Numbered from the stretch's first letter, positions 33,426 through 46,152 are shown. The stretch: 64,000 nucleotides of DNA from Typhlomys cinereus (GCA_023101885.1 JALPQD010000214.1:682001-746000); one strand, 5' to 3'. A program made the numbers and translations. The notes: generated by a model not told the origin, from the sequence alone.

Positions 33426-35350
33426 CGTAATAATAGAATGATTACTCCAAATCATTGATTTCTATCAGATTATTTCACTATTCTGAAAACATCAAAGCTT
33501 TTGTGTTATGGAATATCAGATCATATTTGATTTAATGGAGAGAGATTTAGAATCTCTGGTGTATGTCCAGGGCAATGATGTTTCACTGGCATTTGAGAAA
33601 ATGTTGGTGTACAAAATTTAATCATCTAGGGCTTTAGGGCTTATCTTTCCATTCATAACCAACTTGACTCAGCCTAATTTGTCATTTAAACTCTAGTGTC
33701 TGAATAAAATTTGTAATAATCTCATCACCTTAACCTCATTCATAATTTAATTTGTCTAGAATGTTACTTCATTAGTTCTATTTTTAAATTCTCCTTGTAA
33801 TTCATTCTTCTTTACATTGACTCTCTGAACTGGTTTAGTTATGCCCTCTTATCCACTGAAGACTTCATATGAATAGGCTCATTTTATATGCATGTTTATA
33901 CATGAGTCAAACGTTAAGTTACTTTGGATTTTGAAAATAGCATATGATGTTTGGTATACTCCCTATAACTCAGTATATATGTTAGATCTTCACAACTGAA
34001 GGGACTCAAGTGTAGCAGTGGAATTAAGTACTAGCATCAAATTTAAATTTTTTGATATTAGCCTGTATGATAAAATTCCAATATTACTGTAAATTCAAAA
34101 GGAAACAATTACTTCAGCTGATGTTTTAATGAAAATGTTTTGAAGTGCTTCAGTTTCGTATAATGATGACTATTCCATATTATGATCTGACATCTTGCCT
34201 TGATATTTGAGATAATTACAGATATTGAGATATTAATTTCACAGTTTATCTTCTTTAGGTGTGATTCTCACACACATCTATAGCCTTCTTATATGCATTT
34301 TTGAAGAAAACACACATTTTAAGGTGATATTTCCATACATTCTATATAACAAATTGAGAAAAATATATAATTATATATTTTATGTAATATAGTAATATGT
34401 ATTATATTAAAATTATGCAATGTAAAAATTGGTTTATCTTTAATATGGGTAAATATAATAAGCAAATACAGTTTCATTTTCACTTCTAAATTTTAAATTC
34501 ATTTTGTAAACTTGGTATACCTTTTTTTATAGTTGTCTTTGCAACTGATTGCTATAGAAAATATGACTACATTTACACCAATTATTTCTAAATAATAAAT
34601 AACATTAAAGGCAAAGATAAGACAAAAATTTCATAACCCAGAATGATTACAATAAACATCTTATTAATGTGTTTGCTCAGTGGACACATGGTGATTTCTA
34701 TGTTCAGCAGGAGGCTGTATTACTGACTGAGGACAGTAGATGTACAGAATATCTGGGAAACAAGTGTTGCATTTTGGCACTAAAGCATTATTAAATTTTA
34801 AAGTATCTAATGTTTATGTGCTTGATTGCTGACAATAACCCTCCACTGAAATGACCTGCAAAATCCAAAATAGTATCCGAGTTTTTTGTGTCTCATTCTC
34901 TGGTGTCATTCTCAATTTTGCACACTCTTATAAAATATCAGATATCTATTTTTGCTTTCCTATTCATCTAAACATAATTAGCTACCTCCCCGCATTTTGG
35001 CACATGATTTAGTGAGCATGAATTTTAAGGCTGAATCACATATTTCCACATAAATAAGCCGATTAGAGCATCTCTAAAACATTTTGGCTCCATAGTATTT
35101 ATCTGTGCTATGTCCCACTTCTTACTTAACCAAAGCCAGCAGCTTGTCAATCACAAGCAGTCCTATTTCTGAGGACCTTTGCCTTTCACTTTAGTACCTC
35201 TGCATCCTTTCCAAGCTGTTCACACTCAGTGAGTAGTTACTCTTCTCAATGTAATTACATCCTTTGACTTTTTAGAGCTATAGTACAAACTTAATAGTAT
35301 GAGAACTGGAATTCCCTTTTCTTTCTTTTTCAGTTTTCACTTATATTTTG
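33426..35350. other. Unassigned AT-rich DNA
   Basis: No gene or repeat recognised. Confidence 0.4.
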
Positions 35351-35450
35351 GTCGTGTGTGGGTGTGCGCGCGCGTGTTTATGTGTGTGCGTGCGCGTTTG
35401 TGTGTGTGTGTTATGTATGTGTATGTAGGTATTTGTGTAAATATATGTAT
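35351..35450 (+). repeat. GT-rich cryptic repeat with CGCGCG core
   Basis: GTGTG with GCGCGCGCG at about 35366-35374 and TATGTATG at the end. Alternating purine-pyrimidine DNA of Z-forming type. Probably the tail of the following SINE relic. Confidence 0.8.
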
Positions 35451-35524
35451 GCAGAAAGGCATTAGTTTGCATGGGTATGCATGCATATGAAGGATTGAGG
35501 TATCTGGGGTATCATTCTCAACTA

Positions 35525-36005
35525 CACTTTTACCTTATTTTTTATTTGTATATGCACTTGTGTGCATGTGTTCAAGAATACATATGTGTCTGTGGAGGAC
35601 AATTTGTGGCATCAGCACCATCTTGTTTGTTCTTCCACCTTATTCCTTTACTCTGGTGATTCCCATGTAGCCATTATATCTGCGTGACTTTACATTTGTT
35701 TTGTATATGGGATATGATGTTCCTAACTGAAGTCCTTTTTCTGGAAAGGCAAAGACTCCAAACTTACCCATCTTTGCAGATGGCTCTTTATTCTCTTTTA
35801 AGAGGCTTTCTAATCATAACAGAACACTTTTATAGAATTAGTGTTGCTATCCAACCTCTCCCATGATATCTGCCATCTGACAATAGCAGTACAGGTTTAT
35901 GCACCATGTTTCTTCATCATTTTACACGGGGTCTGAATTCAGTCCTCTTGTTTGTGCGGCCGGCTGATGACTTAGCTGCTGAGCCATCCTCCCAGCAGAA
36001 AGGTC
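35525..36005 (-). mobile_element. B4-like SINE relic, interrupted
   Basis: Left part (35540-35690): GTGTGCATGTG, then GTGGAGGACAATTTGTGG. Right part (35925-35998): GGGTCTGAATTCAGTCC, then ACTTAGCTGCTGAGCCAT, the antisense head. About 230 bases of unrelated sequence lie between, possibly an insertion. Confidence 0.45.
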
Positions 36006-38109
36006 CTCTCTGAGTGAAACACACTCTGAAAACACATGATATTAGTATGATATTCAAATTTTGTCCAGGGCAGGATTCTTTTTGATCAACTCTTATCTTT
36101 TCCTTCTATATAATTAAAACATTATCAGTTACATTATGTGACTAAGCTCGGTATTGAATATGACAATGTTGATAACATCTGAACACAATACTAGATATAC
36201 CAGGTAAAATGATTAAGGAATATACTTACCATAACTACTATTTGCTAAAACATGGAAAATATAATCTAATATTCTTTAGACTCATTATAGATGTTAGGAA
36301 TAGATGTTGGAACTGAATTGCTATTTGCTCAAATAGAGCATTTTCACAAAATATGCATTTAATGTATAAAATGATGAAGTGAATTTTGGTGGTTTAATTT
36401 TCTGATGTTTGAACAGTACATATTTTGCTAAACTCCAATAGTTTTGCAAAAACACATGCCAGACTTTAAAAATTATGAGAAAATCCCATTCTTATGAAAT
36501 TTCAGTGGAAGAGACATGCAATGGAGTCCCTTATGTGAGACATAGAAAAAGAGTAACCACCATGCATTAAACATTTGTATGAGGGAAGAACTACACTAAG
36601 CACTCTTAGTGTTTATGCCAACACTGCCAAATGTAAACAAATGGAAATCACCCATTAATGCTTCTTTTAAGGTTATTAAATGTAAAATAAAATAAGATTT
36701 GATTTATATAATCTTGCAACAAGGCCAGTACTGGAAAAATACCACTTACAGAGTGATGATTACCAAACATTTTTATTAGAACATGATAGAAGTACATTAA
36801 TGCTATATTCAAAGTGACTAAATGATCCAGTGACTTCAAAGCAATACATTTGGGGATCAATCTCCAAGCACCCTGAATACAGGACTCCCATCTAAACTTA
36901 AACAATACCCTTGGTTTCTTTGAGAATATTCAAGGGACTCTGTAATGAAAAAAAAAACTTTTGCAATGCTGACATTAGATTAAAACACATTGCTCCCACT
37001 GGTGATCTTTCAACCTGGGTTGAAAAACAAATGACATTTTCTTCCAAGTAGAGCAGAAAAAAAGGCTGAGAATTTAAAAGTACTATGCATGTTGTGGCAT
37101 AGAGCATGCATTTTGAAGAACACAACCTTGTTAGATATGTAGAAGGATATGTGCTCTGTATAAGTACAACATATATATGGGGAGTTTATACTGTATTTAC
37201 AATCATATTTGTATCACATGAACATAATTTGCTTCTGACCTTAGAAACTGAATGTTTCTTACAATCATTTTTCTAATGAAATAGTAAAATTTGAAATCAG
37301 CTTAAAACTTAATTAACATAAAGCAAATATTTCATCAAAGCAGGCATAGGTATCACCATGTCAGGATTTTTTAAAATTAAGATCTAAGAAATATAATTTC
37401 AGGCAATTAATTATAACACACAGTTCTTCTTTTACTTGATTCTGACAGGAATGGTAATTCCATGATATAGGAGGTTTTATTTCAGACATATTCTCATAAA
37501 ATGAGAGTAATCACAGTTTATAAGATCAAAATGAAAAGCTAAGGTCAGAAGCTAATGCATAATTGTTCCTAGATACTGTTATTCTTCTAAGTTTGAATAC
37601 ATGTATGTACAATACATGTGAAATTCAACATGTACAAATAAATACTTCTGCATGGTTAACATTAAGAATTTTACCACCTCTTATCCTACTGGATATTATC
37701 TACAAGCCAATTTTGACATTGTTTTTTATTAGTTTCATTATTATTTGCATATTTGTTTTATAAAACAGATAGATGATGCAAACCTACTTTGTATTTTCAA
37801 GGGTTCAAATTTTGATTATTCCTTTTCTTCAGGTTACCTCATTGCTTTCATTGAAAACTGATAGTATGAGGAAAACTTTTATTTAAAGAAAGTGTTTTAG
37901 ATATCTTTATTACTAAGAATCACTGATTTATAGCACTTCTTTGGAGAAAGCTAAAAGATTTTATACAGGTATTATATACAGATTATATACATGTAGTTGA
38001 CAGATCAAAGTAAGACAGATACTAATAATTAATAGATAAATGATATATTGATTGTAGATATATTTAAAGACAATAAAAATTATGAAATATTTTTATTATT
38101 TATATCTTA
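36006..38109. other. Unassigned AT-rich DNA
   Basis: No gene. Minus frames 36648-36905 and 36898-37125 overlap slightly but have no domain or codon signature. Confidence 0.4.
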
Positions 38110-38460
38110 TCACTAGAAGCAAATGATAATGAATTGATATAATTTGGCAAATGGTTTTAGAGGCTGGAATGTCTAGATCACAGAGTGAGCAGGTAACAAA
38201 GTTCTTCATGCTGTGCAAAAATGCATGTGTGGAAAGCAGATGTGCCAAGATGGCTCAAAATGAGAGAGCAACTTAAGGCCATTTCCTTTTTATAAAAATT
38301 CACTGTCAGGATTAATTCATCTCATAGTAACATCAGTCCATTCACGAAAATATGGCCCCCCACATACTCATTACCTTATATTAGGTATTAATTCCCAACA
38401 TTGCTGCATTGACAATGATAGTCTTAACTTACATGGGATAGCATATTGGAATCCTAACGA
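38110..38460 (-). mobile_element. MaLR-like (MST/MLT type) LTR relic
   Basis: On the minus strand AATGTTGGGAATTAATACC (about 38382-38400) is followed by GGTAATGAG, GGGGGGCCATA and a TTTTATAAAAAG block. The order resembles mammalian MaLR LTRs. Very diverged. Confidence 0.4.
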
Positions 38461-39299
38461 AAGACATATAAATAGACACAGTAAAATATTAACATATAAT
38501 GCTGTCCTGTTGATGTGCTCAACTCATTAATAAAATTAACAGGTCTCCATTACCTCCTTATTCATATATGTGACCTTTCCACTCCAAGTTAAAACTGTGG
38601 GTCATCATATTTATGTTCACTCAATGCTGAATTGGAAGAATTGATGAAAATTTCATTGTTTTAAACAAAATAAAATGAGTTTGTATTTATTTTTATTCAT
38701 TATACCTCTATTTATTTATTTGTTTATTTGTTATCTACTTACTTAGAACAGTGGAAAACAATTCTATAAGTCAGTTAGATCAACTCTTGCAATTTTATTG
38801 ATTTTGAGGAACAATTCACTGGCTTCCATCTTCATCAAATGCTTGTCTTGTTTTCATGTTTTTTGGATTTTACCGTATTACTAATGATAAGGTTAGAAAA
38901 TATAATGAGAATTTTCTTAATTTTCTCATTTGTTTCTCACTAACTCCTTGCTTGTCAACATTTTAGTTATTTCTGACTTATTTCTCAACAAAAATGAAAA
39001 GAAAAATGTATATTCATTTTCATTTATTACTGTTTCTTACAAAACAAACATGCATACTCTTTTTTCTTGAGCATAATGATCGTAAGATCACAAATGCTGA
39101 AATTAAAGTAATTGAAAGATACAACATAAAAATGAAGCCATAACCAAAGACTTCTTAGAATAAATATTTTGGAGGTGACAAAATATAAGCATTTTTATTT
39201 ACTGTGTGACAAATGACATAATCAACTAAGAAAGAATAAAATCACAAGACAATTCAACTCTTACTATCAGTTAAAATGTTTAAAATTCCTGATTGATCA
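38461..39299. other. Unassigned AT-rich DNA
   Basis: Nothing recognised. Confidence 0.4.
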
Positions 39300-39604
39300 A
39301 TATATTTCTTCTTGTTCTTGTTCTTCTTCTTCTTCTTCTTGTTCTTGTTCTTCTTTCTTCTTCTTCTTGTTCTTCTTATTCTTGTTCTTCTTGTTCTTCT
39401 TGTTCTTGTTCTTCTTCTTCTTGTTCTTCTTCTTGTTCTTGTTCTTGTTCTTCTTCTTCTTCTTCTTGTTTGTCTTCTTCTTGTTCTTCTTCTTGTTCTT
39501 CTTCTTGTTCTTCTTCTTGTTCTTCTTCTTGTTCTTCTTGTTCTTGTTCTTCTTGTTCTTGTTCTTGTTGTTGTTGTTGTTCTTCTTCTTCTTCTTCTTC
39601 TTTG
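39300..39604 (+). repeat. 300-bp (TTC)n/(TTCTTG)n pyrimidine-rich array
   Basis: Almost only TTC and TTG triplets in register over about 300 bp. TTCTTG, TTCTTCTTG and longer (TTC)4-6 units alternate. From about 39480 to 39540 a 12-bp unit, TTCTTCTTCTTG, repeats regularly, and TTG runs occur near 39567-39580. All open frames over it (129-179 codons, S/C-rich, L/F-rich or R/T-rich) are artefacts of the triplet register. Confidence 0.97.
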
Positions 39605-39815
39605 TCTAATGTCTATTTCAATAAGTGTAGTCAGTTCCATCATATATTGGATGAAAACATCTTCCTGTCTACAATTTATAAAGCGTATGCTCTCATCTGC
39701 ATGGTATCTATGACCTTCAGCATTTACATGTTACATTCATGTTATCAAGGAACTTCACAATCTCTATCAATATGCTATACCACCCCACACCAGAATCACT
39801 CAAAAAATAATAAAC

Positions 39816-40068
39816 CTGAGCTGAAGAGATAGTTCAAAGGTTAAGATTCTACCTCACAACAGAAGGTCCTGAGTTTGGATCTCAGGTCCCAGAAAAACAC
39901 CAGGCAGAACTTTTGGTCCTGATGGGCAGAGCCTAGGAAATGCCAGAGTGAAGTAAAAGGAGATAGGAGCAATTCAGGATTATTATCAAAGTCACCCTTG
40001 GTTCTCCATAGGGACACAGAATGCCTTCTGAAACACACAGACACACACACACACACTATAAATAAAGT
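39816..40068 (+). mobile_element. Old copy of the tRNA-derived SINE
   Basis: Head GAGCTGAAGAGATAGTTCAAAG, B-box region TGAGTTTGGATCTC, body with GATGGGCAGAGCC, then CA tract (40036-40056) and ATAAATAAAG. It belongs to an older subfamily, closest to the 41.85 kb copy. Confidence 0.8.
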
Positions 40069-40639
40069 TTTAAAAAACTTGTTAATTTAAAAACAAGCCT
40101 GTGCTATAGTTGAGTGCTATGACCTGACATGTCATAGGTAAGTGCTTATTTCTCCTTCTAACTACTGACATGCAAGACCCCAGTGTGTGGATGAACTCAA
40201 AAATTCACTGTGTCCTGTGCTAGTAGCCTGTAACTGCCGCATCTTTGAAAGTTGTGAAGAGTCAGATGGACCCATGAGATGCCACTTAAATTGGTAATAA
40301 ACCATTCCATTACAATTCACTATCTATCTTGGCTTTCTTAATCTTTCTCTCTTTGGTTCAGGGAAAAACTATGAATGGAATTATAAGAATAATTATAATA
40401 TCAAATTAAATGTTAAATCTAAGAAAAACACTTTAGTTTTATGACCCAGACAGTTTAGGAGAGCAAGTGGGTTAGTCATGCTCACAATTTCAGATTATAC
40501 TATGAAATTCTAGTATTACTGGACATGAACATCAGGAGCCAAGGGAAATATCCACAGCACAGCCATAGAAAGATCTGAGAGAGACAAAGACTAAGGCATA
40601 CCTTCTCAATAGCCAAGCTGACAAAGTCAGCAAGTTCTC
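40069..40639. other. Unassigned DNA
   Basis: Nothing recognised. Confidence 0.35.
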
Positions 40640-40830
40640 TCTCTATCATGTCCACCTACTCAGGTCACATACATTGTGAACAGGGATTTACACAATCAAC
40701 TGGATAATCTCCTCTAAGGTGTCTCAATGGCTTGCCTTAAGTTAATAATTCTTCATTGAATTTCCCAAAAGTTTAGTTCTCAAATGTCAAGTTGACACCT
40801 GAAAATAATTGATATAGAATAGAATGGATC
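40640..40830 (-). mobile_element. hAT/URR1-like end, degraded
   Basis: TGTCAAGTTGACACCTGA at about 40787 is the family's terminal phrase in antisense. The flank TCAACTGGATAATCTCCTC fits the TAGACAATCTCCT region. Weak. Confidence 0.4.
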
Positions 40831-41039
40831 TTTGGAGGTTTTGATGGAAGGGAATTTGACATGTCTACCATACCCTGAATAAGGACATTTTGAAGAATAG
40901 ATGGTAACAACACAGAGATTCTGAATACAGAAATGAAATAAATTTTCCAGACTCATGTAGATGGTAGCACAAAAGGATATGGGCACTGAATATTGTGTAT
41001 TTTAAGAACACATTTGTATTTCGTTCTAAAGGAAAGACT

Positions 41040-41283
41040 ATAAACACACATACACACACACACACCACATTCGTACACACACTCATGCACAAATATGTTT
41101 GTTGCTCACACTACCACACATACACATGTGTACACATAAACTACTCTTACACCCATAAAACACACACCTACCACATACACACACCACTTACACACTGAAG
41201 TATACACACCATACATACCCACACTCCAGTCACACATCCACATCACAACACACATACACACACACACACACACACATACACAC
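41040..41283 (+). repeat. Degenerate CA-rich tract, about 240 bp
   Basis: CA dinucleotides are broken by CAT, CTA and CCA words throughout, then a purer (CA)n at 41250-41283. Age or interrupted slippage, not one clean microsatellite. Confidence 0.9.
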
Positions 41284-41533
41284 AGCTGTAATGGTTTGTT
41301 TGCTCTGAGTTAATCATGAATGTAGATGTCATCCAAATGACTGGCTCTGGAAGAAGAATGCAAGACTCTGTGGCTTTTGTGTTTATGAACAGTCTCACTA
41401 CTATAGAAAGAAAACTAAGGTGAAAAGTATGACACCACAAATTTCAGAGAAAGGACAGAGTCTATTTTCAAAGTGTCAAGACTAAACTGTAGAATAGCCG
41501 ATTGTCTTCCCCTCCTTATATAAGCTTCTGGTT

Positions 41534-41774
41534 AAAGAAGAGACATAAATGACATCGGAGAGGAGGGCCCAGAGGAGAATCAGGCATGCACAAGAAAGGA
41601 CTCTGGGAATCGGGGCGGGAGGCATGGGGGGATGGGGAGGGAGGGGTGAGGGGAGAGGGAGCAGGGGGTTCGGGGGGAGGAGGAGGGAGGGAGGGAACTG
41701 GTGTATCTATTAAGTTTGTATGAGCTGAAATAATAATAAAAATGTATTATATAAAAAAGAAGAGACATAAATGA
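41534..41774 (+). mobile_element. Short 5'-truncated L1 3' end with 19-bp TSD
   Basis: AAAGAAGAGACATAAATGA at 41534-41552 and 41756-41774 bound a 203-bp L1 3' UTR (41553-41755). It begins in CATCGGAGAGGAGGGCCCAG, has the G-rich tract and ends ATTAAGTTTGTATGAG, AAATAATAATAAAAATG. It is a clean reference for the L1 3' end in this genome. The G-runs could form quadruplexes. Confidence 0.95.
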
Positions 41775-41850
41775 ATCCCTAATGTGCTAATTCACTCTCT
41801 TCTTTGATTATTTGCTCCCTGAATAAATCATAGCTTAAAGATTAATTTCC

Positions 41851-42072
41851 TGGGCCTGGAGCAATGGATCAGGAGTTAAGATTCTACATCACAGGAAGAA
41901 GGTCCTGAGTTCAGGTCCCAGGTCCCATGTAAGGCAGAAACGGCAGCAGGCTGCATTTCTGGTGATGGTGGGTGGAGTATGGGAATTCCCAGAGTGAAGC
42001 ATTAAGGAGGTAGAAGTCACCCTTGATCTTCCACAGGGACACACAGTGCCCTCTGATACACATGCATGCATG

Positions 42073-42103
<31 letters not shown>

Positions 42104-42128
42104 ACACACACACACAGAGAGAAAATAA
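41851..42128 (+). mobile_element. Old copy of the tRNA-derived SINE
   Basis: Head GGCCTGGAGCAATGGATCAG, B-box region TGAGTTCAGGTCCC, body, then ATGCATGCATGCA and (CA)n to about 42115 with an ATAAACTAATTAATAAA tail. Confidence 0.85.
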
Positions 42129-43700
42129 ACTAATTAATAAAGTTAAAAATATCAAATTTCTGATTTTGTTTGTCATGGGCATCAGGATAACATATAGAAG
42201 TAGACTTCAGTACCTTGCATACATTTCAAATCAATGAAATCAAAATTAAAATAAAATGTCAGACTTTATTTTGATTTGCATACCATTGTTATGTAACTCT
42301 ACATGCAACCAAGCTTATATTCTTGAGGATTCAGAAATTCTAGGCATCAATCTTGGAAGAAAGAAATAACACAATAAAAATTCAACTTGTTTGCTTGCAT
42401 GAGTCTCTTTTGTGACCAGCTTAATGGCTTCCATTCCCAGAAGTACCTAGTGAATTATGAAGGTGTTTCTCTTGAGCACAGTAAACAACATATTTTACTA
42501 AAGAAGACCTTATGTTCCATCCACACCCTAGACATCAATTATACCTCTGTGAGTCTAGTTCCAAGTGGCTATGGTAATCAAGTGAGGCAAGCCTTGAAAT
42601 GGTAGGGAGTGAAGGGAGATTCTACACCCTCCTGACTTATGAAAGCCTAATGTAGAGGCTTTTTTTATTGGCTATATCTATGTTCATCTTGGGCTGATCC
42701 ATGGCATCAGAATAGTTCTCTGTCAACCACCATTATATATAATCCTAGAATCTGTGCTTTCCTGTATGCATGAGATCTTAGTTTGCTAAAGAAGCACTGC
42801 CAAACACTTGGATTTTATTGTTTTTTTGTATAATTGACTACATTTGCTATTTGTGACAATAGGATTGTGAAAACTCTCTCTAAATTCATGGTAGAAAAAA
42901 TAGATAAAGAAAGAATCTCTTAAGTTTCTTGAACAAAGATGAAAATTTTTTCCTTCATCTACAGTCTCAGATAATCTCTATGATTTAATACCTGTAATCT
43001 AAGCCTCGTGGATGTGCTTTGTAACTATTAAGCTGTCACAAGATTATGCTTTGATTCGGAAGTTACAGGTAGACATAGACTGATGTTGGTGGTGCAAAAG
43101 AAACAAAGACTCAAATGGTTTGTGCAAGGAATGTTTTACTCAGAAGTTCTGCACAAATGCACACAGCAATCTTGAAATTCCTCATAGATTTCAATGCAGA
43201 GCTGAATCTATGGGGACAGAGACATTGCTTAGGAAGCTCTTTACAAGGAATGGGACCATCACACAAATTCACAAATAGAAAACAGAGCAGAAAAGGAAAT
43301 ATTTGTTTTGTCTGAGGAAGCTTGCAACAAAAGAATATGTAAATGATCTGGCAGTATGTGAGGGATTACACCATTCAGACAAAAATGTATCATTTTTATC
43401 AATTAATTACCTATATGCCTGCATATTTTATATAGACAAAATTTCTTCACAGGCAGGAATTTTTTAAAAACTTTTCTATGAAGATATTAAAAAATTAATC
43501 AATAAATACAGTATAACACAAATGCTTAAAAAGAAATTATTGATGATTTGGAAAACTGCTTTACTTCTAATATCTCTTTATTAGAGAGATATATCTATAA
43601 ATTGCTACAAAATTGTTACTTTAAATAATGAGTCTGATTTAAGGAAACCCTTGAAGAGTTGCAGGCTTAGTAAGTGGCCATGTATCATGTGAATCCTCTT
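42129..43700. other. Unassigned DNA
   Basis: No gene or repeat recognised. Frames up to 72 codons lack features. Confidence 0.4.
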
Positions 43701-43712
43701 ACAAAGCAGCTT
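43701..43712 (+). repeat. 12-bp TSD of the inverted L1 (left)
   Basis: ACAAAGCAGCTT, repeated exactly at 46401-46412 right after the L1 A-rich tail. Confidence 0.85.
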
Positions 43713-44340
43713 TTTAGGGATTTCCTAGAACTCTTTCTTGTCTTCCCCATAAGTATAGGAACACTATTGTGGCTGTTAATCCCTAGCTCATAAGGATCCT
43801 AATGCCTTTAGTTCATGCTAGACTTTGAGGGGTCAATAATGTATTGGTCATTGAGCAGGTCATGCAAAGTCCTATTATGATTGCTTCAGCCCTAACTTGT
43901 GTGGAGTATCTTGCATATCATGCAAAGTCCTATTATGATTGCTTCGGCCCTAACTTGTGTGGAGTATCTTCTTGCATATCATTACTCCTCCCCATCCTTG
44001 TGCTCTTACAATCTTACCGCCACCTCTTTTGTAAATTTCTATGAGCTTCAGAATGGGGAGAGATTAGGCTGGCCTGGTTCCAGGTGTTAAATATAGAGTC
44101 GCTGATGTTCTGAATTATGGTTTGTTGATTTTTTTTCAGTTTTGCTGATGTCACCACCTGGCCAGAGATAAAAAGCTGTTAAAATAGAGTCTTATCATAA
44201 GAGTATATTCAAAAGTAGATGTAATAAAAGTTGGAGACCACGGTGAGGGGGGTCAGTCTCCCATTTGCACAATGGTTACTTTCTATCTGCCAAACTATAT
44301 GCCCTCCCCTTCTGGTGAGATCATACTGCATCAGTTGCAA
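43713..44340 (-). mobile_element. L1 3' UTR, inverted segment
   Basis: Antisense L1 3' UTR, matching 60520-61170 closely (for example TCTTACAATCTTAC near 44005, ATTCAAAAGTAGATG near 44208). It starts just inside the TSD and lacks the purine-rich end, which instead sits at 46153-46400 in the opposite orientation. Confidence 0.85.
43861..43976. repeat. 58-bp tandem duplication in the L1 3' UTR
   Basis: CATGCAAAGTCCTATTATGA begins at 43861 and again at 43919. The two 58-bp units differ at about one base (CAGCC versus CGGCC). The L1 at 60640 has one unit only. Confidence 0.9.
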
Positions 44341-46152
44341 ATGATCAGGAAGGAAAGTCTGTGAACTTAACCAGATGTCTCATTACTTACTTGCAGTCCG
44401 TGATGGTGGCCTATTTTCTCTGCTGGAACATAATCCCCTCTCTCCTTGTTTATAGTGTGGCCCTCTTTCCCCTTTACTCCTGTTTATAATCTTGGCAGTT
44501 ATTGTGGGTACTACAGAGATTTATCTTTGAGTCTCTAAGTGGGTTCGGTACTAGGATCCACCTATTAGGGAGTACATACAGTGCTTAATTTTCTGTGTCT
44601 GGGATACTTCACTCAATATAATTATTTCTAATTCCATCCATTTCCTGGCATATTTCATTAATTCATCATTTTTGATGGGTGAGTAGCATTCCATTGTATA
44701 AAAATGTACCACATTTTCCTTATCCACTGTTCAACTGCTGGACATTTGGGTTGATTCCATAACTTTGCTATTAAACAGTGCTGCTATGAACATGGTTGTG
44801 CTTGTGCTATCAAGGTGAATTTTTGCTGTTTGGGGTGTTATTCCCAAAAGTGGAATAGCAGGGTCATATGGCATTTCAGTCTTTAACTACTTTAAGAATT
44901 GTTAGACGGCTCACCAGAGTGGTGTATGAGCCTGCATTCCCACCAGCAATGTAGGAGAGATCTCTTCTTACCACATCCTCTCCAGCATTTGGTGTTGTTT
45001 GTATTGTGAATTTTTGCCACAGTGACCAGGGTGAGATGATATCTCACATTTCAATTTCGTCCCTGTAAAGTTTCTTTTAAGTTCCAAGGCCCATTTTTTA
45101 ATTGGCCCATTTGTTTCCTTGGTGTTTAGTTTTCTAAATTCTTTGTACACTCTGGATAAGAAGATTTTCTCTTATTCTGTGGTTTGCCTTTGTACTCCAG
45201 TACAATCTCTTTATCTGAAAAGAAGGTCTTTAATTTCACAAGATCCCATCTGTTGAGTGTTGGTTGTAATGACTGCGTTATTGGATGTCCGTTAGGAACT
45301 GTTGGCCTAGTCCAATCAGCTCGAGGGAGTTCCCTACCCTTTCAACTAGAGTTTTTATAGGCTTTTATAGGTTTTTATATGGAGGTCCTTGATCCATTTG
45401 GAATTAATTCTTGTACATGGTGACAAGTACATGTCCAGTTTTAATCTTCTGCATGTGTAGATCCAGTTTTGCCAGCACCATTTATTGAAGATAGTGTTCT
45501 TTTTCCATTGGATTTTTTGGGCCCCTTTGTCAAAGACCAAATGGCTGTAATTTTGTGGGCTTATATCTGGGTCTTCAACCCTTATCCATTGATCTGTGTG
45601 TCTATTTTGGAGCCAGTAGTAGGCTGTCTTTACAACTACGGATTTGTAGTACAGACTAAGGTTTGATATGGTGATACCTCCAGCAGTGTTTTTGTTACTC
45701 AGGATTGTCTTTGTTATCCTGGGTCTTTTGTGCCTCCATATGAATTTTGAGATTGTTTGGTCAACTTCTTTAAAGAATTGCTTTGGGATTTTAATTGGTA
45801 TAGCATTGAATCTGTATATTGCTGGTAGTATGGTCATTTTTACAATGTTGATTCAGCCAATCCAGGAACATGGGAGGTCTTTCCACCTTCTGGTGTCTTC
45901 TGCAATTTCTTTCTTTAGGGTTTTAAAGTTTTCATTGTAAAGGTCTCTTACTTCCTTGGTTAGGTTTATGCCAAGGTATTTCATTTTTTTAGGGGCTATA
46001 GTAAATGGGATTGCTTCTTTCAGGGCTTTCTCACTTCTTTCATTCTGGGCTTATAGGAAGGCCACTGATTTTGTACATTTATTTTGTATCCTCCCACCTG
46101 CTGAACTTCTGTATTAGTTCCAGGAGTTTCCTGGTGGAGTTTTTGGGATCAT
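44341..46152 (-). pseudogene. L1 ORF2 C-terminal half, inverted segment
   Basis: Antisense ORF2 from the region after the RT core to the end. The best frame, 45355-45837 (160 residues), carries [20 protein letters not shown] and F-N-K-W-C-W, conserved L1 words. Compared with the 60-64 kb L1 there is a deletion of about 80 bp near 45052 and of about 30 bp near 45165. The segment ends abruptly at about 46152, where orientation flips. Confidence 0.9.

Noticed and set aside
35684..35866. 60-codon plus-strand frame
   Set aside because: It lies in the middle of a degraded SINE region and shows no protein-like features.
36648..37125. Two overlapping minus-strand frames as a small gene
   Set aside because: No domain, no splice or promoter context, AT-rich codons as expected by chance.
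39300..39604. CRISPR-like array
   Set aside because: No distinct spacers, and the host is eukaryotic. It is simple-sequence DNA.
39254..39832. Long open frames of 80-179 codons on both strands
   Set aside because: They exist only because a TTC/TTG triplet array has no stop in register. The peptides are pure low-complexity strings.
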